Shown here: positions 1 to 10,493 of the stretch, piece after piece
Position numbering within the stretch: position 1 is the first letter of the stretch
Layout: the number at the start of each line of letters is the position of its first letter
Assembly (NCBI GenBank): GCA_946406115.1
Contig: OX291557.1
Coordinates: 9,828,501-9,892,500 of the forward strand
Reading direction: 5' to 3'
Length of the DNA stretch: 64,000 nucleotides
Source: Apoda limacodes
Lineage: Eukaryota; Arthropoda; Insecta; Lepidoptera; Limacodidae
Notes under the pieces: generated by a model
Databases searched by the model: none
Told to the model about the DNA's origin: nothing
What the model saw: the letters and a program-made list of their open reading frames with translations, nothing else
Program-made: the position numbers and the translations under genes

Positions 1-59
1 AAAATAATGTTATCATAGTACTTATATTTGGAAATATACAAATCGTTATAATTAAAATT

Positions 60-236
60 GAAAAGAGCGACAAGCTGGAGAGTTTCTTTCGCCGTTTCTT
101 CTCCCCAGAACGCCATCTTGATTCCGAAACGGTAGTAGTTTATGAATTCCTTGCAAATTATACTGACGTCAAAAAAGTCATATTGTATCCTATTTTTGAG
201 AAATAAAATATTTGAATTTGAATTTGAGGAAATAAT
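60..236 (+). repeat. LINE 3' tail
   Basis: The segment ends in a TTTGAATTTGAATTTGA-type simple tail after an AATAAA-like stretch, as many lepidopteran non-LTR elements do. A related segment with the same layout (TTTCTTGCCGGTTCTTCTC ... GAATTTGAATTTGA) lies at 31655-31800. The 99-codon reading frame across 142-441 runs through this tail and is not a gene. Nothing else is recognisable from 237 to about 570. Confidence 0.5.
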
Positions 237-576
237 ACCCGGGTCCTCCATGCGGCGCAGCTCCGCGTCTCCGCTTTGGCTTCGAAACTTGCCTAGCTTC
301 CCACTAAATACGCTAGTATTTCTTTACAAAATCATCTTTTTGAAATGTCTCAGACAGTTTTATATCCTGCGGTTTATATTTATTTTCCTGAGACACGGTG
401 AGGACAGAATTACTCGCGATAACGTCTTTATAATACTTTAAGTCACTCGCGCCCTAGCAAAGGAACTCCACCATTGCAAATTATATGTAATTTAAGAGTT
501 TTTTTTTATGTAACCGTATGAAACGGACACTAGAATATAACCTGAAGAAATAATTAAATTACCAACCCTTAAGTTT

Positions 577-1120
577 TCAACTGTCCGAATATAACGAGTT
601 AACTGAAAATAAGTTTTTATAAATTTTGCATGCTATGTGCGAGCCGGTGTCGACTTGCATCCGTAGCGCTGCTATAACCGGTTCGCTTCCACTCAAGACG
701 ACGTGATACAAACCGCTTGCCCCATCTTCGCAATCTTGCTCGTTTCGGCTATACTCGCTTTCGCCTTCCGATGTGTTTGTTACATCCATACGTAGTACTC
801 TTTTACCCGCACCGTCGCGCCTTCGACTTGGACGTACTCTCTTTAGATCAGATGACCCGGCTTAAAACACATCGTACATACATTGTCTTTAAATTTACAC
901 ACGTTTCTGACGTTATCTTTGTTTTCGCAGCACGAACAACCGTATCCACCCGACCTTGTCTGTCAACCTCCACCATCAGCCGCGTTCCTCCCGCGGATCC
1001 CCCGTCGCGGTCCGTGTTCTTTACTTCGTTTACTAAAAAATACTGTTCTAGCCGTGCAATATACGTGGTCCAGGAACCCGACGCGAGATTAATCCCGTAC
1101 CGACTGACAAATTTGTGAAA
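577..1120 (-). pseudogene. Ty3/gypsy-type gag-protease remnant
   Basis: Two broken minus-strand frames fit the gag end and protease of a Ty3/gypsy-type LTR retrotransposon. The upstream frame (848-1180) carries the WTTYIARLEQYF motif (W codon ends near 1072) typical of insect gypsy gag. A CxxCFKPGH-like zinc-knuckle remnant can be read in another frame near 850-890. The downstream frame (577-789) carries the retropepsin active-site motif VDTGS near 640-655. At least one frame change and a stop separate them, and no reverse transcriptase, integrase or LTRs were found. This is a dead fragment. The plus-strand frames over the same bases are shadows. Confidence 0.6.
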
Positions 1121-1180
1121 AATTAACGCCTGCGCCACTGTTAAGTATAGGAAATAGTAATAAAAGATAACAACGTGCAC

Positions 1181-2500
1181 AATCCGGTCAAGTGAATTGT
1201 TTGTTTCGAGTTTAAGATATAATAAACTTTAGCTTTTATATCTTAGTTACGTTTATATATGATTGTAACATTTTTAAGTAACATTAAATTTTAAAATGTA
1301 AATAAAATATATTTGAGTTCCTTACACCCCTCCAATTTAATTTGTCTCATGAAACATTTCGCGAAACTTATTTTTTTTACAATTTATTTACGTCGCACGT
1401 CCGTGTTCGGGTCACAGAAACCTATATGTGTACCAAATTTCAACTGAATCGGTCGACTGACGAATGATCCTATAAGTATTCCGCCGTCTTTTCATTCGGA
1501 TGTAAGGAGCCCCTTAAAAATCATCCAAATTTGTCCAACCGTTCTTGAGTGATGCACTAACTAGGAACAAACGCGCATGAGTGACCTTATAAAACCTAAT
1601 CACTTCTTTCTTGAAGAACTCTATACTTCAAAAATCAATTAATAGGTGGGTTACTACAAACAACAAGAACGCAATTTTATCTTTATTAACTCTTGTTATG
1701 CTACTCTATATTACTTGGTACGCATTAGGAAAATCAGTAATGTAAAAATATATTAATTACCTGTTAGTGTTATGCATTTCTAGTAGGTATACCTGACCTT
1801 CGAAAGTGTTTATGCTAGTCCCCCGAGGCTGCACCCTGACTTTAACTTTGCCTTGCCTTTGTGAACTTAACAATCAACTTTGTACACTTGGAACTACGCT
1901 ATTTACCTACTGCTAGAAGTTCAACAATGTATTTACTTGACTTCCCTTAAGCATAGCTAAGTATTCCTTAATTACTTTTGTGTTTTTGCAGCAACAGTAC
2001 AAATATAATGTTAGACTAATTGAAGTTCTATTATTTTTAATCATAAAGCTTCAAGTGAGAGCTTTAATTCCAGGCTTTCATTTCAAACGCTCAAAAAAGG
2101 AATATTAAGACTGCAATATAGGCTAGATAGCGTAATTCCGTCGTTTCTCTAAAAAAAAATTATGTCGAAATTATAGGACCTTAAGGATTGAAAAAAAAAT
2201 ATATGTTATAAAACTTACTTTTGTCTCGTGAATTACTTTACTGAATGATTTTAAAAATCTGGAAGTGACCATTGTTTCAACACTTTTCCAAATTTTTAAA
2301 GCGTGTATTGCATTTGCTTACAATGAAAGTAGTAATTAGAATAGCTTGTTATGTAGTGCATTGACTCTAAGCTGTAGCAAATAAACAAAAATGTGACTAA
2401 AAAACGGTATTAATGTTAAATTACATACGAAAAATTTTAAGTTTCAAGGCGTCATTATGGCATAAATTACTTATGAAGTATATAACAAATATATCTCATA
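1181..2500. other. No gene seen; AT-rich with short repeat scraps
   Basis: No exon or transposon core was recognised. The part around 1380-1560 (tracts such as CCAAATTTCAACTGAATCGG) resembles the middle of the dispersed SINE-like repeats found elsewhere in the window. The stretch at 1597-1640 resembles the reverse complement of the LINE C-terminal segment seen at 60410-60570. Confidence 0.4.
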
Positions 2501-2676
2501 GTAATGTACATAACATTGTTAAGTGATTTTAAGTACATTTACATGCATATCGTTTGTATTACAGAAATGAGCTTTCTGGCCTACATCGCCCTAGCATATA
2601 GTCTAATCTTGGATGATTGGTCAGGTTATAAATCTAAAAACGAAAACTATTTTATGCAACATAAGGAGTCGTTACG

Positions 2677-2898
2677 CAAGTATGTGACGGGCCCGAGCCA
2701 TTACCCATTTCAAATAGTAACAGCGACATCTAGCTTATATATAGTCAAACAGGAACACATTTGTTTGTTGGAAACGATATTTAAAGCTAAGCAAAGTCGC
2801 GCTTGGTTAGTATTTGGTCATCGCTTAGCGCTGCTGCAATAAACCCTCTTTCAAAAATACCAACTCCTGTCTTCTCTTTGTTCTAGATCAATTTTCTT
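2677..2898 (+). repeat. 5S-rRNA-derived SINE-like repeat, copy 1
   Basis: This 222-bp segment aligns without gaps to 3435-3656 (constant offset 758 bp, roughly seven differences). The part AAGCTAAGCAAAGTCGCGC followed by TTGGTTAGTATTTGG matches the 3' half of animal 5S rRNA, which contains its internal promoter region. That points to a SINE3-type, 5S-derived element. The 112-codon frame across it (2504-2842) has no support as a gene. Confidence 0.65.
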
Positions 2899-2899
2899 G

Positions 2900-2975
2900 T
2901 CACCCATTCAGTTACTGATCATACCCGACGTTGCTTAGCTTTGAATGTAGTTTCCAATAAACAAATGTGTATCTG
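2900..2975 (-). repeat. 5S-derived SINE fragment, inverted
   Basis: The text GTCACCCATTCAGTTACTG, then CCCGACGTTGCTTAGC, is the reverse complement of the 5S-like core at 2756-2830. Together they form an imperfect inverted repeat with arms of about 70 bp. The same inverted core occurs at 48911-48990. Confidence 0.55.
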
Positions 2976-3055
2976 TTTTTCTCAATAATATAGTTCAATC
3001 TTCAATCTGGCAGTGATTATTAAAGTATAATAAAAAAAACCTAATAATAAAAAAA

Positions 3056-3428
3056 AATGGCCAAGTGCGAGTCGGAATCGCGCACAAAGGACCCCCTTAA
3101 CCAATTATCTATAAAAATGGCAAATAAATCACGTTTGTTGTACAAGAGCCCCCCTTAAATATTTGTTTTATTTTAATTTAAATATTTACTTTTAAAGTAA
3201 ATATGTAAATAAATATTCTGTGAATATTTTTCTTCAAGCAAAAAAATGGGAGCACCCTTAAATATTTATATTGGTTATAGCGGCAACAGAAATACATGTA
3301 AAAATTTCAATTGTCTAACTATCACGGTTCATGAGATATACGCCTGGTGACAGTCGGATGGACGGACGGACAGCGGAGTCTTAGTAATAGTGTCCCGTTT
3401 TTTTCCCTTTACGTACGGAACTCTAAAA
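3056..3428 (+). repeat. CAAGTGCGAG dispersed repeat
   Basis: It starts with GGCCAAGTGCGAGTCGGAA and ends with ...TTTACGTACGGAACTCTAAAAA after a GTCTTAGTAATAGTGTCCCG block. The same start and end define copies at 8660-9064, 35693-36058 and 46277-46612 (inverted), so this is a full-length unit of about 370-400 bp. The class is not evident: no ORF and no clear TIR. This copy sits between the two 222-bp 5S-type repeats. Confidence 0.65.
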
Positions 3429-3434
3429 ACCAGC

Positions 3435-3656
3435 CAAGTATGTGACGGGCCCGAGCCATTACCCATTTCAAATAGTAACAGCGACATCTAGCTTATATAT
3501 AGTCAAACAGGAACATATTTGTTTGTTGGAAACGATATTTAAAGCTAAGTAACGTCGCGCTTGGTTAGTATTTGGTCATCGCTTAGTACTGCTGCAATAA
3601 ACCCTCTTTCAAAAATGCCAACTCCTGTCTTCTCTTTGTTCTAGATCGATTTTCTT
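3435..3656 (+). repeat. 5S-rRNA-derived SINE-like repeat, copy 2
   Basis: Near-identical partner of 2677-2898. Here the 5S-like core reads AAGCTAAGTAACGTCGCGC. The high identity suggests a recent duplication or two insertions of one young subfamily. Confidence 0.65.
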
Positions 3657-3779
3657 AATTGCTATGTTAAGAAGAACATTCTGTCCATTTCTCCCAATGC
3701 TCTTGGAAATTATTACATTAGCCGTAATATGATCAACCCGATACAAGATCTACCTCTACCTTTTCTTTCTAAAAAAATC

Positions 3780-4470
3780 TAATCCTTCCTCTTTTTCCTT
3801 TCACCTATCCTACCCTTCCTATCAAAGGTTCCTGAACGTCTTGTTCAACAAGCAAAAGTTGTCTTCTTTTCTGACAAAAAACAATTCGTTAAATCCCTTT
3901 CAATCTGGTTTCCGTCCTGGTCATGCGGCTACTGCACTTGTTAAAATTATGGATGACGTTCGTCTAGGTATGGAAAGTAAAAGGGTCAACGTATTAACAT
4001 TGCAAGATTATAGCAATGCTTTTAATTTAAGGTGGATAATTCGGCCTACTGTTACACAATTGCTGGCATTCCGCAAGGTTGCCAATTGTTCCCACCACTT
4101 ATCTTTGCTATTTTCATTATTTGATCTAATTACATCTTACATATCTTCTGTCTACCAACTTTATGCCGACGATCTTCACAGAAGTCAGCAAAAAATATTT
4201 ATTGCTGCGAAATTCTTAAGTAGATAACGTAATTTTCTACCCATCCTCACTAAAATTATTCTCACTCAATCATCTCCACTTCCTATTTTCGACTATGCAG
4301 ATGCTAGCTATCTTGATCTCATCGAGAAGCAGCACAATAAACTTTAGCGTTTTCAAAATTTATGCATAAGATATATATTTGGTCTGTGAAAATATTCCGA
4401 ACAAAGCTTAATCCTTAATCCTAAATCCAATACGACTTCGCTAGAATACTCATGCCCTATTTATTTATAA
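3780..4470 (+). pseudogene. Jockey-like LINE reverse-transcriptase remnant
   Basis: Several plus-strand frames carry reverse-transcriptase motifs in the correct order. NPFQSGFRPGHAATALVK lies near 3896-3950, LQDYSNAFN near 4000-4025 (normally D-F-S-N-A-F), and the catalytic-loop motif QLYADDL near 4156-4178. The C-terminal sequence PIFDYADASYLDLIEKQ is near 4282-4332. The stretch between the SNAFN and YADD blocks is shortened and frame-shifted, so an internal deletion is present. There is no endonuclease domain upstream. This is a truncated dead copy of a Jockey-clade element; the clade is judged from motif wording only. Confidence 0.7.
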
Positions 4471-6180
4471 TGTCCTAAAACACTATTATATATGTATTTA
4501 AAATTTTTTTTTTGAAGTTCATTGATTATCCTTTTTCTCCATGGTTCCATAACCCTATTGTTAAAAACTTCCTTCACATTTTTACATTCCATTTTTACAC
4601 TAAAATTATAATATTTTATCTGGATGTAAAACCAGTGCAGTGCAGTCCTTAAGAACATTTAAGAAAGTAGTAATTACACAGTAAGAGAAGAAATAAAACG
4701 ACAAAACACTAGAAAAAATAAAACGACAAAAGTGACAACCGTTCGGGATCTTGAAAAAATTTATATTTTTCAATTAGATATAAAATATTTTTGAAATATT
4801 GTATAATGTGCAATATTGCACACAGTACAGTATCTGTATATATTTAATACTCTTGCTGCAGTCCTTATCATCGATAAATAGCAATTAAATTTTTTTGACG
4901 TAACATCTGTTAAAAAACATGAGTTGCCTGATGTCAAATTTCTTTTACAACTGTATTTTTAAAGTGTGGACTACTTCAACTGTATTCTGTCAATCTGAGC
5001 GATGTTTGATTTCTTGTAGCCCATCTCAAAAACTTGACTAGGCTTTGACTGCTTCAGCTTTAGAGTCATACAAAGATTGTGCTACGCCTAGAAAATTGTT
5101 TAACCAAGCGCTGTAAACTTCAGAAAAAGATTGCCAGAAAAGTGATAGAATTGCCCCAAAATTTCAAGCAAAATTCATGGATTTAGGAAACCTTGCCTGT
5201 TATTCATGGAGGTATTGGCATCAGAAGGGTGTCAAGTTTTGCTTTGCCGGCTTTTCTTTCTTCCATACATACTGTTTAAGTTCTACGTCAAAACTTTTTA
5301 AAACAAGAAACACGTAACATACATTAACTAAAATTATTAGTGAAACTAAGGAAATTTAGATTTCTTTCTGCCCTAATGAAAGTGTTTCGAAGGTATAAAA
5401 CAATTAAAGACTTTGGGATACTCCATTGCTGCAGAAAGAATATAAAGAAATTTCTTCAAATTCACTTAAAGTCAAAGCCATTTTTGCTGTCTTAACTAAG
5501 GAATCTGAGCTTTGGCTTAATACAATTCCCTCTTCCAATCTTGGCACACTGCTAGATGATGAGTGTTTTAGGATAGCAGTTGCAATAAGGATATGAGCAA
5601 TAATATACGTTCCCCATAAATGTTCTTGTGTTAGCAATGTAGACGGGCACGGAGTCAATGGTCTTTCTAGCCTGCTAGCTCACATAGATTAATAAATATT
5701 CTGCAATTCTAACAATATTACATACATACAGAGGATACAGGTCGAATTGATAACCTCCTTTTTTTGGTGGCCGGTCAAAAGATTAGTAATAAGATCTGTT
5801 ACAAACTACTTGCTTTAAATTTATAAAACAATGATTAGGTAAACGTAGTTCATTCCATAAGGATTTGCACTTAGTTATACAAACGACTTACATAACTTGA
5901 TGTTTTACCTACTACAATTATGTGTATTTTTAAAGTCTGCTTTTATTGTTATCCCGAGTAACAAAACATTCATAGATAATGTACGGAATCCTTCTTTGTG
6001 AATAAATATGTCTATTGATGACAACCAATTGAAAATCCCCACTTCAGTAGCTGTAGTTAAAATTAACGTAAAAGTACATAAATCCATTCATATTGCGTTA
6101 ATTTTTTGTGATTGTATAGACAAATAAAGATATCACATTTAACAATGTATAGCACAACCTCCCTCGTAGATAAATCTAAC
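4471..6180. other. No gene assigned
   Basis: AT-rich and repeat-like. The part 4920-5400 has the look of old coding sequence on the minus strand but is full of stops and I cannot name it. The stretch at 5725-5775 (ACAGGTCGAATTGATAACC then TCCTTTTTTTGG) matches the dispersed repeat seen at 27160-27200. No splice-supported exon was found. Confidence 0.35.
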
Positions 6181-6189
6181 TATTGAAGA

Positions 6190-6770
6190 AGAAGAAGGAA
6201 AAGAGCATCTACACTTCATACTTTGTATTTTAGTAAGTAGGTATTTTTCTGCAACTAGAATTGGGCAACCATATTACTACAGATTCAAGATGTACAAGAG
6301 ACATTAAAACCAGAATAGCGTCATCAAAACAAGCGTACCACAAAAAGAAACAATTATTAACATCCCAATTACCTAGAAATATAAAAAAAAAATTATAAAG
6401 AGGATAGTTTTGTATAGAGCTAATAGAGGCATTTGAGATATGGTGTTGGAGGAGAATGGAAGAAAATAGCTGGACAGAAGAAGTCACAAACAAAATGGTA
6501 CTGAAAAAAATAATCGAAAAGAGATAATCCAAAGCATACAAAATAGATGAGGGAAGATAATTGTCCATCTTGTAAGACATGACAGCTTTATAAAAATTTC
6601 ATAGAGGGAAAGATAGAAGGGAAAGAGAGTTAAAAGCAGACCAAGACGGAGTGACATGAGCCAAATAAAAGAGAAAGTGGATGTTATGTCATACAACGAG
6701 ATGAAAGACACGGCATTGGATAGAAATGGGTGGATCTCCATCAGTTACACCGACAAGAGCTGAGCTCTTA
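6190..6770 (+). pseudogene. Non-LTR retrotransposon C-terminal remnant
   Basis: Plus-strand frames reproduce the C-terminal tail of an endonuclease/reverse-transcriptase LINE. NSWTEEVTNKMVLKKI is at about 6465-6513, followed by a degraded W-I-G-H-x-x-R-H-D block and a basic GK-EGKRGRGRPR-type block near 6600-6650. An S-QIKEKVDVMSY-EMK stretch lies at about 6658-6705. The frame changes several times. The minus-strand open frames at 6230-6741 are antisense shadows of this fragment. The RTE-like assignment is tentative. Confidence 0.55.
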
Positions 6771-6839
6771 AATAAAAAGGGGTAAAAAGTGGTAAAAGTA
6801 AGTAAGTAGTATGTAAACTATTAGGTTGTTTTAAAAAAA

Positions 6840-7410
6840 GAAACAACGTTCGCCGGGTCAGCTATATTTATATAAAAGAAGAAATTGACTGGCTGACTGA
6901 CTAATCGAGCAATGAACAGCTAAAACCGCTGTGTCTAAAAGCTATGACGTGCACTTAGAAGGGATTTTTGGAAATTAATCCCCTAAGGGGGTAAAATATG
7001 GGTTGGCAGTTTGCATGGAAATGGCTAAAACTTGGCTTAAACGTTAAAAATTAAGATTCACGTGATTCACCGTTTTTGAAAAATTATTCTTTAGAAGACA
7101 AAATAGAGGATGGAAATGTGTATGAGAATTCTGATGTTATTGTATGTAAAACAGTAAAAAGTCAAAAGCTGTTTAATTTTTAAAGTTTACGCAGACAAAG
7201 TTGCGGGAATAAGCTAGTTTAAAATATATAATAATAGTTACTTATACGCACTACTTTAAGTCTGTCAAAACAAAATTAACTTCATACCTATATCTATTTA
7301 TTATGAGAATTCCGATATTTTTACTCATAAAAACAATAAAACAATCACTAATTGTTTTTAATTTTTTCAGAAGTCCACGCAGTCAAAGTCGCGGAAATAA
7401 GCTAGTATCT
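6840..7410 (+). repeat. SINE-like dispersed repeats, two partial units
   Basis: A unit starting near CGCCGGGTCAGCTATATTTA ends at GTTGCGGGAATAAGCTAGTT (about 7215). A second, shorter unit ends at AAAGTCGCGGAAATAAGCTAG (about 7405). They resemble the middle and 3' parts of the family at 17015-17605 and 49135-49490. From 7411 to 7980 nothing is recognisable. Confidence 0.45.
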
Positions 7411-7982
7411 AAATAAATACAATGAATAAAATAAATTTAAATTTAAAATAAATTTTCTTTTACGGTACCTAACTAGTAAGATTATTAGACAACTGAAAAT
7501 CCTATACAGACCAAAATCCAAGTACCAAGAACCCTTTAAAAAAAACATAGTTACTTACCAATCACAATTAAATAGTTTAACACTATGCTTACTCATAACA
7601 TACTACAATTACTTATCGGTAATCAAATTAAATTTGACAAACAATGATTATCGATTTCTAACATTCAGTTAGCATTTACGTAACACTTTGGTTAAACCGG
7701 ACCTTTTAATTTCACATTTTATTATGAAGAACAAGTTTAAAATTTACCTCTAGGTTTAGCTACAGGCTATATTTAGAACTTGCCTTATTGAGTTGTTATT
7801 CACAATCATGTGTTTTAAGCGGTAGCCATGTTACACGGTATTAATACAAGTTAAAGCATCACGAATATCAGTATATTGAGCGTTTTTATTTAGATTCACT
7901 TCTTGGCCAACCAAGAATGTTTCTTAGATTTATTATTAATGCGGTTGTTAGGGGGTTTTAGTAGTTATTAGGCGCTGTATTG

Positions 7983-8095
7983 ATCCGGTACCGGTAGTAG
8001 CGCGATGAGCGCGCTGGCGGTAGATTCCGCCGCGACTGTCGTACCGCCTTCAGTCTGCCGCCCGCCCTGGCTCGCACATGCGCCCTATAACTTTT
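7983..8095. promoter_or_regulatory. GC-rich, CpG-rich block upstream of gene A
   Basis: About 110 bp of GC- and CpG-rich sequence (GTAGCGCGATGAGCGCGCTG, GATTCCGCCGCGACTG) stands out from very AT-rich flanks about 2 kb before the first coding exon of gene A. It contains a TTCAGTCTG initiator-like site at about 8047. It may be a promoter or non-coding first exon of gene A, or part of a GC-rich mobile element. No TATA box was seen. Confidence 0.25.
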
Positions 8096-8659
8096 ATAAC
8101 GAGACCCTCTAAATAAGAACAGTATACTTCATACATACATAATTACATAACACGATGGGACACGTGGATGAGATTGACGGGACAGGTTTTTATTCGAAAA
8201 GTGCTTTAGATTTTTTTCTGTATTGTTTTCTTTGTCAGTAAATCAACTCGGGAAAATATATTGTACTAGCTTTTGGCTGTTGCGGCCCACCTCGTGGACA
8301 ATGTGGTCATCGTCATGGGAATCCTATGGGAAATATTTGATTAGTTAGGATAAAAAGTAGGTGTTACCTATATGTTATCATATGTCCAATTACCATAAAT
8401 AAGTAGCACATTATTGACAAAGCCGTAAAAGTAACCATTTGCTGGATGAGTAGAGTTTGAAGGACGAACCGTGAGGTGAGTACGTCAATAATACAAATCC
8501 AGTCATGGACTCACGGCCCAAACATATAGGGCTTTACTCAAAAAAGCAAATTTAGTAACAGAATGAAATTGAAAAAAAAAGTAAAAAAACATGATAAATT
8601 AAATTTAAATCCAAAGCCACGGCAGCTGTGGCCATACGGTTGGTCATTAGTGAGATATT
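8096..8659. other. No gene; dispersed-repeat scraps
   Basis: The stretch at 8265-8460 (TAGCTTTTGGCTGTTGCGGC ... GGATGAGTAGAGTTTGAAGG) reads like a degraded member of the SINE-like families in this window. No exon was recognised. Confidence 0.3.
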
Positions 8660-9064
8660 TGAAAACCGGCCAAGTGCGAGTCGGACTTGCGCACGAAGGG
8701 TTCCGTCCTTTTACCTATAAGAACGGCAAAAAAAACACGTTTCTTGTAGCAACCACTTAATTTTATTTTTTTATTAAATTACTTATTTTTAAAGTGAATA
8801 TATAACTAAATATTCTTTGAATATTTTAAGCGTCTACCTGATGCTTATCATAAATCAAATTTGATGTATGGGAGCCTTAAACATTTATTTTATTCTATTT
8901 TAGTATTTTGTGTCATAACGGGAACCCAAATACAGTATCTTTGAAAATTCCAACTGTCTAACTATCAGGGTTCATGAGATAACAGCCTGGTGACCAACGA
9001 ACGTACGGGCGAAATCTTAGTAATAGGGTCCCGTTTGTACTCTTTGAGTACGGAACCCTAAAAA
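8660..9064 (+). repeat. CAAGTGCGAG dispersed repeat
   Basis: Full-length unit from CCGGCCAAGTGCGAGTCGG to GAGTACGGAACCCTAAAAAG, with the internal CTTAGTAATAGGGTCCCGTT block. Both ends match the copy at 3056-3428. Confidence 0.7.
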
Positions 9065-9474
9065 GCAATAATTATTCTTTAACAACTTTCGCGTTTATCA
9101 ATTAACACGCCATGCAAAGAAGATTGTATAGGAATTTAATGTCGCCCTTTATGTCACGGAAAGAGTTTTTCATTATTTATTTTTTCTCAATAAAGGGTAT
9201 TAACTGTCGACTATAGTATTCGACAAGAAAAGGTCCTGTATAGTGTATTTTCCTGATTTCTTGGTAAATAGTTGGTCTATCTGTAACCCTTTTTCTTACA
9301 TTTAGAAAATTTTAAATATTTTAGACTGTGAACGTAGTTCGTTAACTGTTAGTATACTGCTGTTAACTTAGTTCGTAATACGGTCATATCGGACGTAGTA
9401 GTTAGTACTGCTGCTTCACCTAAACATTTCTTTATGTTTGTTTAAAATTATGCCCACGGCTACATTATCTTCGT

Positions 9475-9662
9475 ACCGCCCGCCATTTGCAGGGAATTCA
9501 TCCTCGCACCATAGAACCGAAATGCTTTTTCGCTCCCGCGAATTTTCAGTTTATGGAATGAGCTGCCTACTGTAAGGATTACAGTTTGGGGTTTTTGAAG
9601 AAGGAAGTGATTTGATTATCAAAGGGGCGGCAACGCGCGATGGGCTACCAGTAACCGCATTA
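9475..9662 (+). pseudogene. LINE C-terminal fragment
   Basis: GGAATTCATCCTCGCACCAT, then TTATGGAATGAGCTGCCTAC and TTTTTGAAGAAGGAAGTG, matches the segment at 30230-30470, where the frame encodes LGLWNELPAKVF and FFKKEVIRFLKG. That is the C-terminal end of a Jockey/CR1-like ORF2. Short, frame-shifted and dead. Confidence 0.55.
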
Positions 9663-9990
9663 CATGAAGCACACCGTCACTTTATTTTCCCCCCATGGTG
9701 GTATAAAAATACTTTGCTGTGACATTCGAACAACAAATGGACAAGACGAAATTCTCTATTTGGCTACAAAACCTACAAAGTATTAAAAACTACTTTCTTA
9801 CGTCATCAATATGTTACCTATTTACTTAGAAAATCTATGTCAATCCGTTTACGCAACACCAAGTAAGTATAAATCAACGAAATAACGGATGTCAATTGTT
9901 TACCGATTGTTCATTGAAAGATGTCGGGATTTCGAAAACCAGTTTTGTTTTTTCACATCAATGGCATTGTTTTGTTTACTTAGACATAAT

Positions 9991-9996
9991 TCAGTT
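9991..9996 (+). promoter_or_regulatory. Initiator-like TCAGTT upstream of gene A
   Basis: TCAGTT fits the arthropod initiator (TCAGTY) and lies 60 bp upstream of the gene A start codon. Gene B has the same hexamer about 45 bp before its start. No TATA box is at the expected distance. A match by chance is quite possible. Confidence 0.25.
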
Positions 9997-10055
9997 TAAA
10001 ATCGGTTCCTGACCAAACACAAAGTGTGCTGCAGTAACTAAAAAAAAAAGTAAAT

Positions 10056-10493
10056 ATGACTTCATATGGAGTGGTGATTGTAGTTAATATTCCACAAAAA
10101 GAGTACGAAGAACAGTTAAAGAAGCTCGAAAAAACATCTAACATTACGATCGAGAAAGAAAAGTACGATAACTCGTCCAAAATAATTAACAAACTTAAAT
10201 CTTTTAAAGATTCATATGTTCGAGAGACAAACATAACAATTTTTAAATGTAAATCAGCAGAATCCCTAAATTCAAAAGATAAAGAAGATTGTATGTTTAG
10301 ATCTAAAAGTGAGACAACTATAAAAGATGACCAGTCTCCAAGAACCGAGGCTAAGAGTTGCCTGAAGTCATCGTGGGATGAAATTAAGCGTATGATGAAG
10401 CCAAGTAAGAGATCAAAGAAGTTGACAATTTCACGACCATTGAAAGGTGTTGACATCCTTTCAGCTTTTGATTGGGATACTCCATTTGAAATT
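10056..10493 (+). CDS. Gene A exon 1 (residues 1-146)
   Basis: The ATG lies in AGTAAATATG with stops upstream. The exon ends GAAATT|GTAAGT, phase 0. The protein starts MTSYGVVIVVNIPQKEYEEQ, like the short hydrophobic start of gene B, and then becomes Lys/Glu/Ser-rich. The antisense frame 9980-10456 is a shadow. Confidence 0.8.

Noticed and set aside
142..441. 99-codon plus-strand open frame
   Set aside because: It runs through a LINE 3' tail, has no splice context, and has the composition of random AT-rich sequence.
717..1118. 133-codon and 69-codon plus-strand frames
   Set aside because: They are antisense to the gypsy-type gag-protease remnant, which carries the recognisable motifs on the minus strand.
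2756..2830. Possible 5S rRNA gene
   Set aside because: Only the 3' half matches 5S rRNA, and the core recurs in dispersed copies of both orientations; it is a 5S-derived SINE.
6230..6741. Two minus-strand hydrophobic frames
   Set aside because: Antisense shadows of the LINE C-terminal remnant; hydrophobicity comes from reading Lys/Glu-rich codons backwards.
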